Source: Hydrogenophaga intermedia
Lineage (GTDB): Bacteria; Pseudomonadota; Gammaproteobacteria; Burkholderiales; Burkholderiaceae_C
NCBI RefSeq assembly: GCF_023715105.1
Contig: NZ_JAMBNO010000005.1
Location: 151,830 to 215,829 of the forward strand
Direction: 5' to 3'
DNA: 64,000 bases
Shown piece after piece: positions 61,789 to 64,000 of this stretch (positions are counted from its first letter, which is position 1; every line of letters begins with the position of its first letter). Under the pieces are notes generated by a model. It searched no databases and was not told the origin of the DNA. It saw nothing but the letters and a program-made list of their open reading frames with translations. The translations under genes and the position numbers were made by a program.

Positions 61789-62792
61789 GCGGTCAGTGCC
61801 TCGGGTTCATCGCTCACATGCATCCTGGCCATCTGCCACACCTCGCGCGGGGGCAAGGGCTTCAAGCGGTGGTCGCTCCACACCTGGCGCCACTTGCGTG
61901 CACCGCGCAGGCCATGGCGCAGACCGAGCATGTGGCGCGCGATTGCATACCAGGGGCAGCCATCCTCGGCGTGGGCGCGCTCCATGTAGTCCACCATCTG
62001 CTCTTCCACCCACTCGCGGGTGACGGCGCTCGGCGCGGCGCCGAAGAACGCCTCGTCCCAGGTGGTGAGCAGCCAGGGGTGGTGGTAGGCCTCGCGGCCG
62101 AGCATCACACCGTCCACATGCTGCAGTTGCTCGGCGATCTGTTCGTTGGTGGTGATGCCGCCGTTCACCGCGATGGTCAGGTGCGGGAAGTCCTGCTTGA
62201 GGCGGTGCGCGAGTTCATAGCGCAGCGGCGGGATTTCGCGGTTCTCCTTCGGCGACAGGCCCTGCAGCCAGGCGTTGCGCGCATGCACGATGAACACCTC
62301 ACAGCCCGCATCGGCCACCGTGCCCACGAAGTCACGCACGAAGCCGTAGCTCTCGGTCTTGTCGATGCCGATGCGGTGTTTCACCGTCACCGGGATAGAC
62401 ACCGCGTCCTTCATCGCCCTCACGCCATCGGCCACCGTCTGCGGCTCGGCCATCAGGCAGGCGCCGAACGCACCGCGCTGCACGCGCTCGCTCGGGCAAC
62501 CGCAGTTGAGGTTGATCTCGTCGTAGCCCCACTGCTCGCCCAGCTTCGCAGCGCGGGCCAGTTCGTCGGCCTCGCTGCCACCAAGTTGAAGGGCCACCGG
62601 GTGTTCCTCGGCGTTGAAGCGCAGGTGGCGCTGCACGCTGCCGTGCATGAGCGCGCCGGTCGTCACCATCTCGGTGTAGAGCAGCGTGTGTTTGGTGAGC
62701 AGCCGGTGCAGGTAGCGGCAGTGGCGGTCCGTCCAATCCATCATCGGCGCGACAGACAGGCGCCAGGGGGACGGTGGTGCGATCTCGGGCAT
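61785..62792 (-). CDS. dusA: tRNA-dihydrouridine(20/20a) synthase
   Basis: A 335-residue FMN enzyme that reduces uridine in the tRNA D-loop. The N-terminal SVAPMMDWTDRHCRYLHRLL (about 13-32) and the catalytic cysteine in NLNCGCPSERVQRGAFG (about 94-110; Cys99) are diagnostic of DusA. KHRIGID (about 137-143) and GGITTNEQ (about 195-202) follow. It is upstream of and overlaps the alpha/beta hydrolase gene. Confidence 0.94.
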   Translation of the reverse strand: MPEIAPPSPWRLSVAPMMDWTDRHCRYLHRLLTKHTLLYTEMVTTGALMHGSVQRHLRFNAEEHPVALQLGGSEADELARAAKLGEQWGYDEINLNCGCPSERVQRGAFGACLMAEPQTVADGVRAMKDAVSIPVTVKHRIGIDKTESYGFVRDFVGTVADAGCEVFIVHARNAWLQGLSPKENREIPPLRYELAHRLKQDFPHLTIAVNGGITTNEQIAEQLQHVDGVMLGREAYHHPWLLTTWDEAFFGAAPSAVTREWVEEQMVDYMERAHAEDGCPWYAIARHMLGLRHGLRGARKWRQVWSDHRLKPLPPREVWQMARMHVSDEPEALTA

Positions 62793-62853
62793 GGTGCGAA
62801 TTATCCCAGCCGGGTGCGTGCACCCGGCTTGAGGGCAGCAATGCCCCGCCGGC

Positions 62854-63852
62854 TCAGCAGCGCGCGATCAATTTGCCCGGGTTGACCAGCACCTTCACCA
62901 CGCCGGGCGGCAGGCTGTCCTTGACCGCAAAGGCCGGGTCGGCGGTGTCGCGCAGCGCGGGCTCGCCCAGCGGCAGGCCCTGCTTGCCGACCAGCGCGAA
63001 CACCTTGGGCGTGTTGGCCTTGGCGCCGCGGCGCACCACGACGCCCAGTTCCTCATTCACCAGGCGCACGTAGCTGCCCGGCGGAAAAAAACCGATGCAT
63101 TTGACGAACTGCGCGCCCAGCGGGTCGGGCCCGCGGCGCGCGCCCAGGTAGAGCTCGCGGGCCACTTGCTGCGACAGCAGGGCACCGCGGCTCTTGCGCG
63201 GGCTGATGCAGGCGGTGTAGACATCGGCCATCTGGAGCAGGCGGTGGGTGATGCGGTCCACCGGCACGCCGTTGGGGTAACCGGTGCCGTCGGGGCGTTC
63301 GTGGTGTTGTGCCACCAGGCGCAGCCATTCGGTGTCGCTGGCACCCAGTTGGCGCAGCATTGCCACGCTGTGCTGCGGGTGCTCTCGCACCGTCTTGCGT
63401 TGCAGTGTGGTCAGCGGGCCGGGCTGGCGCGCCATCTCGTCGTGCTCGCGCGTCATGCCGATGTTCATGGTCAGCGCGGCCAGGCCCACCGATCGGCGCT
63501 GCGCTTCGTCCAGCCCGGCCGATGGCGCCACCAGCGCGCAGAGCCCGGCCGTCAACAAGGCGTGGGTGGCACTGTAGGAGACAAGCGGATCGAACAGCAA
63601 CTGGATCAGCACCAGCAGGCTGTTGTCGGGCTGCTCCTGCCACAAGGCGTCGGCCCCAGCCTGGATGCGCAACAGCCGCTGCACGAACTGCTGCGCCTGC
63701 GGCCCTTGATGCAACAGCGTGGCCAGCGCCGCATGCAGATCGCCCCAGGCCTCGGGGGCTGGCAGCGCTTCGGTTTCGCCCGCGTCCGAACGTGCAGTCG
63801 CCAGCGCGCTCACATCGGCAATGCGTTGCAGGGATTCGTTGCCGCGGACCAT
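62854..63852 (-). CDS. HD-GYP-like protein with degenerate HD dyad
   Basis: About 332 residues from ATG 63852; the frame continues to a GTG at 63930 and the true start is uncertain. The domain resembles c-di-GMP HD-GYP phosphodiesterases: HHERPDGTGYPNGVP (about 196-210) and RLLQMADVYTACISPR (about 215-230) are present. The expected HDIGK reads MNIGM, so the metal-binding HD pair is missing. The C-terminal about 75 residues (YVRLVNEELGVVVRRG and onward) resemble a small beta-domain. It may bind but not cleave its ligand. Confidence 0.78.
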   Translation of the reverse strand: MVRGNESLQRIADVSALATARSDAGETEALPAPEAWGDLHAALATLLHQGPQAQQFVQRLLRIQAGADALWQEQPDNSLLVLIQLLFDPLVSYSATHALLTAGLCALVAPSAGLDEAQRRSVGLAALTMNIGMTREHDEMARQPGPLTTLQRKTVREHPQHSVAMLRQLGASDTEWLRLVAQHHERPDGTGYPNGVPVDRITHRLLQMADVYTACISPRKSRGALLSQQVARELYLGARRGPDPLGAQFVKCIGFFPPGSYVRLVNEELGVVVRRGAKANTPKVFALVGKQGLPLGEPALRDTADPAFAVKDSLPPGVVKVLVNPGKLIARC

Positions 63853-63942
63853 GCGGTCCAGCGTTGCTGTGTAGTCGCTCCTGCAAAACCCCTGACGCCC
63901 GCATGAATGCTTATGTTTCGGGGTGATCACGGATACCCAGAA

Positions 63943-63981
63943 CTCCCAGTTTGAATTTCAATAGCGATCAGTTTCTGGGAG
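63943..63981. repeat. Inverted repeat in the AT-rich window end
   Basis: CTCCCAG (63943-63949) and CTGGGAG (63975-63981) form a 7-base inverted repeat with a 25-base spacer in a stretch clearly richer in AT than the rest of the window. It could be a leader hairpin or the end of a mobile element; nothing further can be seen. Confidence 0.4.
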
Positions 63982-63987
63982 ATTTTG

Positions 63988-64000
63988 ATGTTTGCTGATG
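63988..64000 (+). CDS. Possible start of a gene running off the window
   Basis: An ATG at 63988 is preceded at 6 bases by GGGAG. Only four codons (Met-Phe-Ala-Asp) are visible, so the product cannot be recognised. The local AT-rich composition differs from upstream genes. Confidence 0.3.

Overview
The window is high-GC, densely packed DNA with short intergenic gaps, many 1-8 bp start/stop overlaps, and GTG or TTG starts. Gene content (exosortase A exopolysaccharide locus, PHA depolymerase, pobA/pobR, GspAB, PrpC-independent methylmalonyl-CoA route) points to a betaproteobacterium of the Burkholderiales, most likely Comamonadaceae (Hydrogenophaga-like). This assignment is an inference from protein style, since no rRNA gene is present. 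I see no tRNA, rRNA, CRISPR array, phage or complete insertion sequence. No gap between genes exceeds about 300 bases.

1-15.7 kb (minus strand): a nearly complete XrtA/PEP-CTERM-associated exopolysaccharide operon. In transcription order: outer-membrane export lipoprotein, a possible 32-codon bridging ORF, Wzz-like chain-length protein, tyrosine autokinase with a Tyr-Gly tail, outer-membrane beta-barrel protein, ExeA-like ATPase, polysaccharide deacetylase, FemAB-like protein, sugar transferase stp1, exosortase XrtA fused to EpsI, asparagine-synthase-like amidotransferase, stp2, another glycosyltransferase, and wecB running off the window. One likely exosortase substrate, a DUF1194 PEP-CTERM protein, lies 30 kb away (44.5-45.2 kb) behind a well-formed sigma-54 promoter, next to ugd, which supplies UDP-glucuronate.

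15.8-27.7 kb: metabolic genes. These are an aromatic/aspartate aminotransferase, an isochorismatase-fold hydrolase, a DODA-type extradiol dioxygenase, phaZ behind a PhaR-like site, an orphan rnfB, a cold-shock/DUF1294 protein, a YgiQ radical SAM protein and a GAF protein. A MarR-DUF2783-FAD monooxygenase operon is divergent from a crotonase, with a perfect palindrome between them.

27.8-31.6 kb: bactofilin, GspA, GspB and a permease-less ABC ATPase whose Walker B glutamate is glutamine.

31.6-35.6 kb: the least explained region. Two small paralogous proteins of unknown function are each encoded tail-to-tail (2-3 bp apart) with a LysR regulator. The convergent pair is present twice in tandem (1353 and 1364 bp), and a third related LysR gene follows. 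I consider this the best candidate for an undescribed system.

35.6-44.4 kb: a beta-oxidation set (LCAD-type acyl-CoA dehydrogenase divergent from thiolase, FadB/J-type protein and SDR), a soluble GAF-PAS histidine kinase with a CheY-like partner, and a two-gene chromate transporter.

45.4-64 kb: ugd; pobR/pobA with a 13-bp inverted repeat between them; an AMACR-like CoA transferase-family protein; a chemoreceptor with a C-terminal Cache-like domain; a cupin. Next is a propionyl-CoA to succinyl-CoA operon (mcm, meaB, pccB, pccA, a methyltransferase and a VOC protein that may be the epimerase), divergent from a GntR/FCD regulator. The window ends with an alpha/beta hydrolase missing its usual His, dusA and an HD-GYP-like protein lacking its HD dyad. 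The last about 60 bases are relatively AT-rich and contain an inverted repeat and a possible new start codon.
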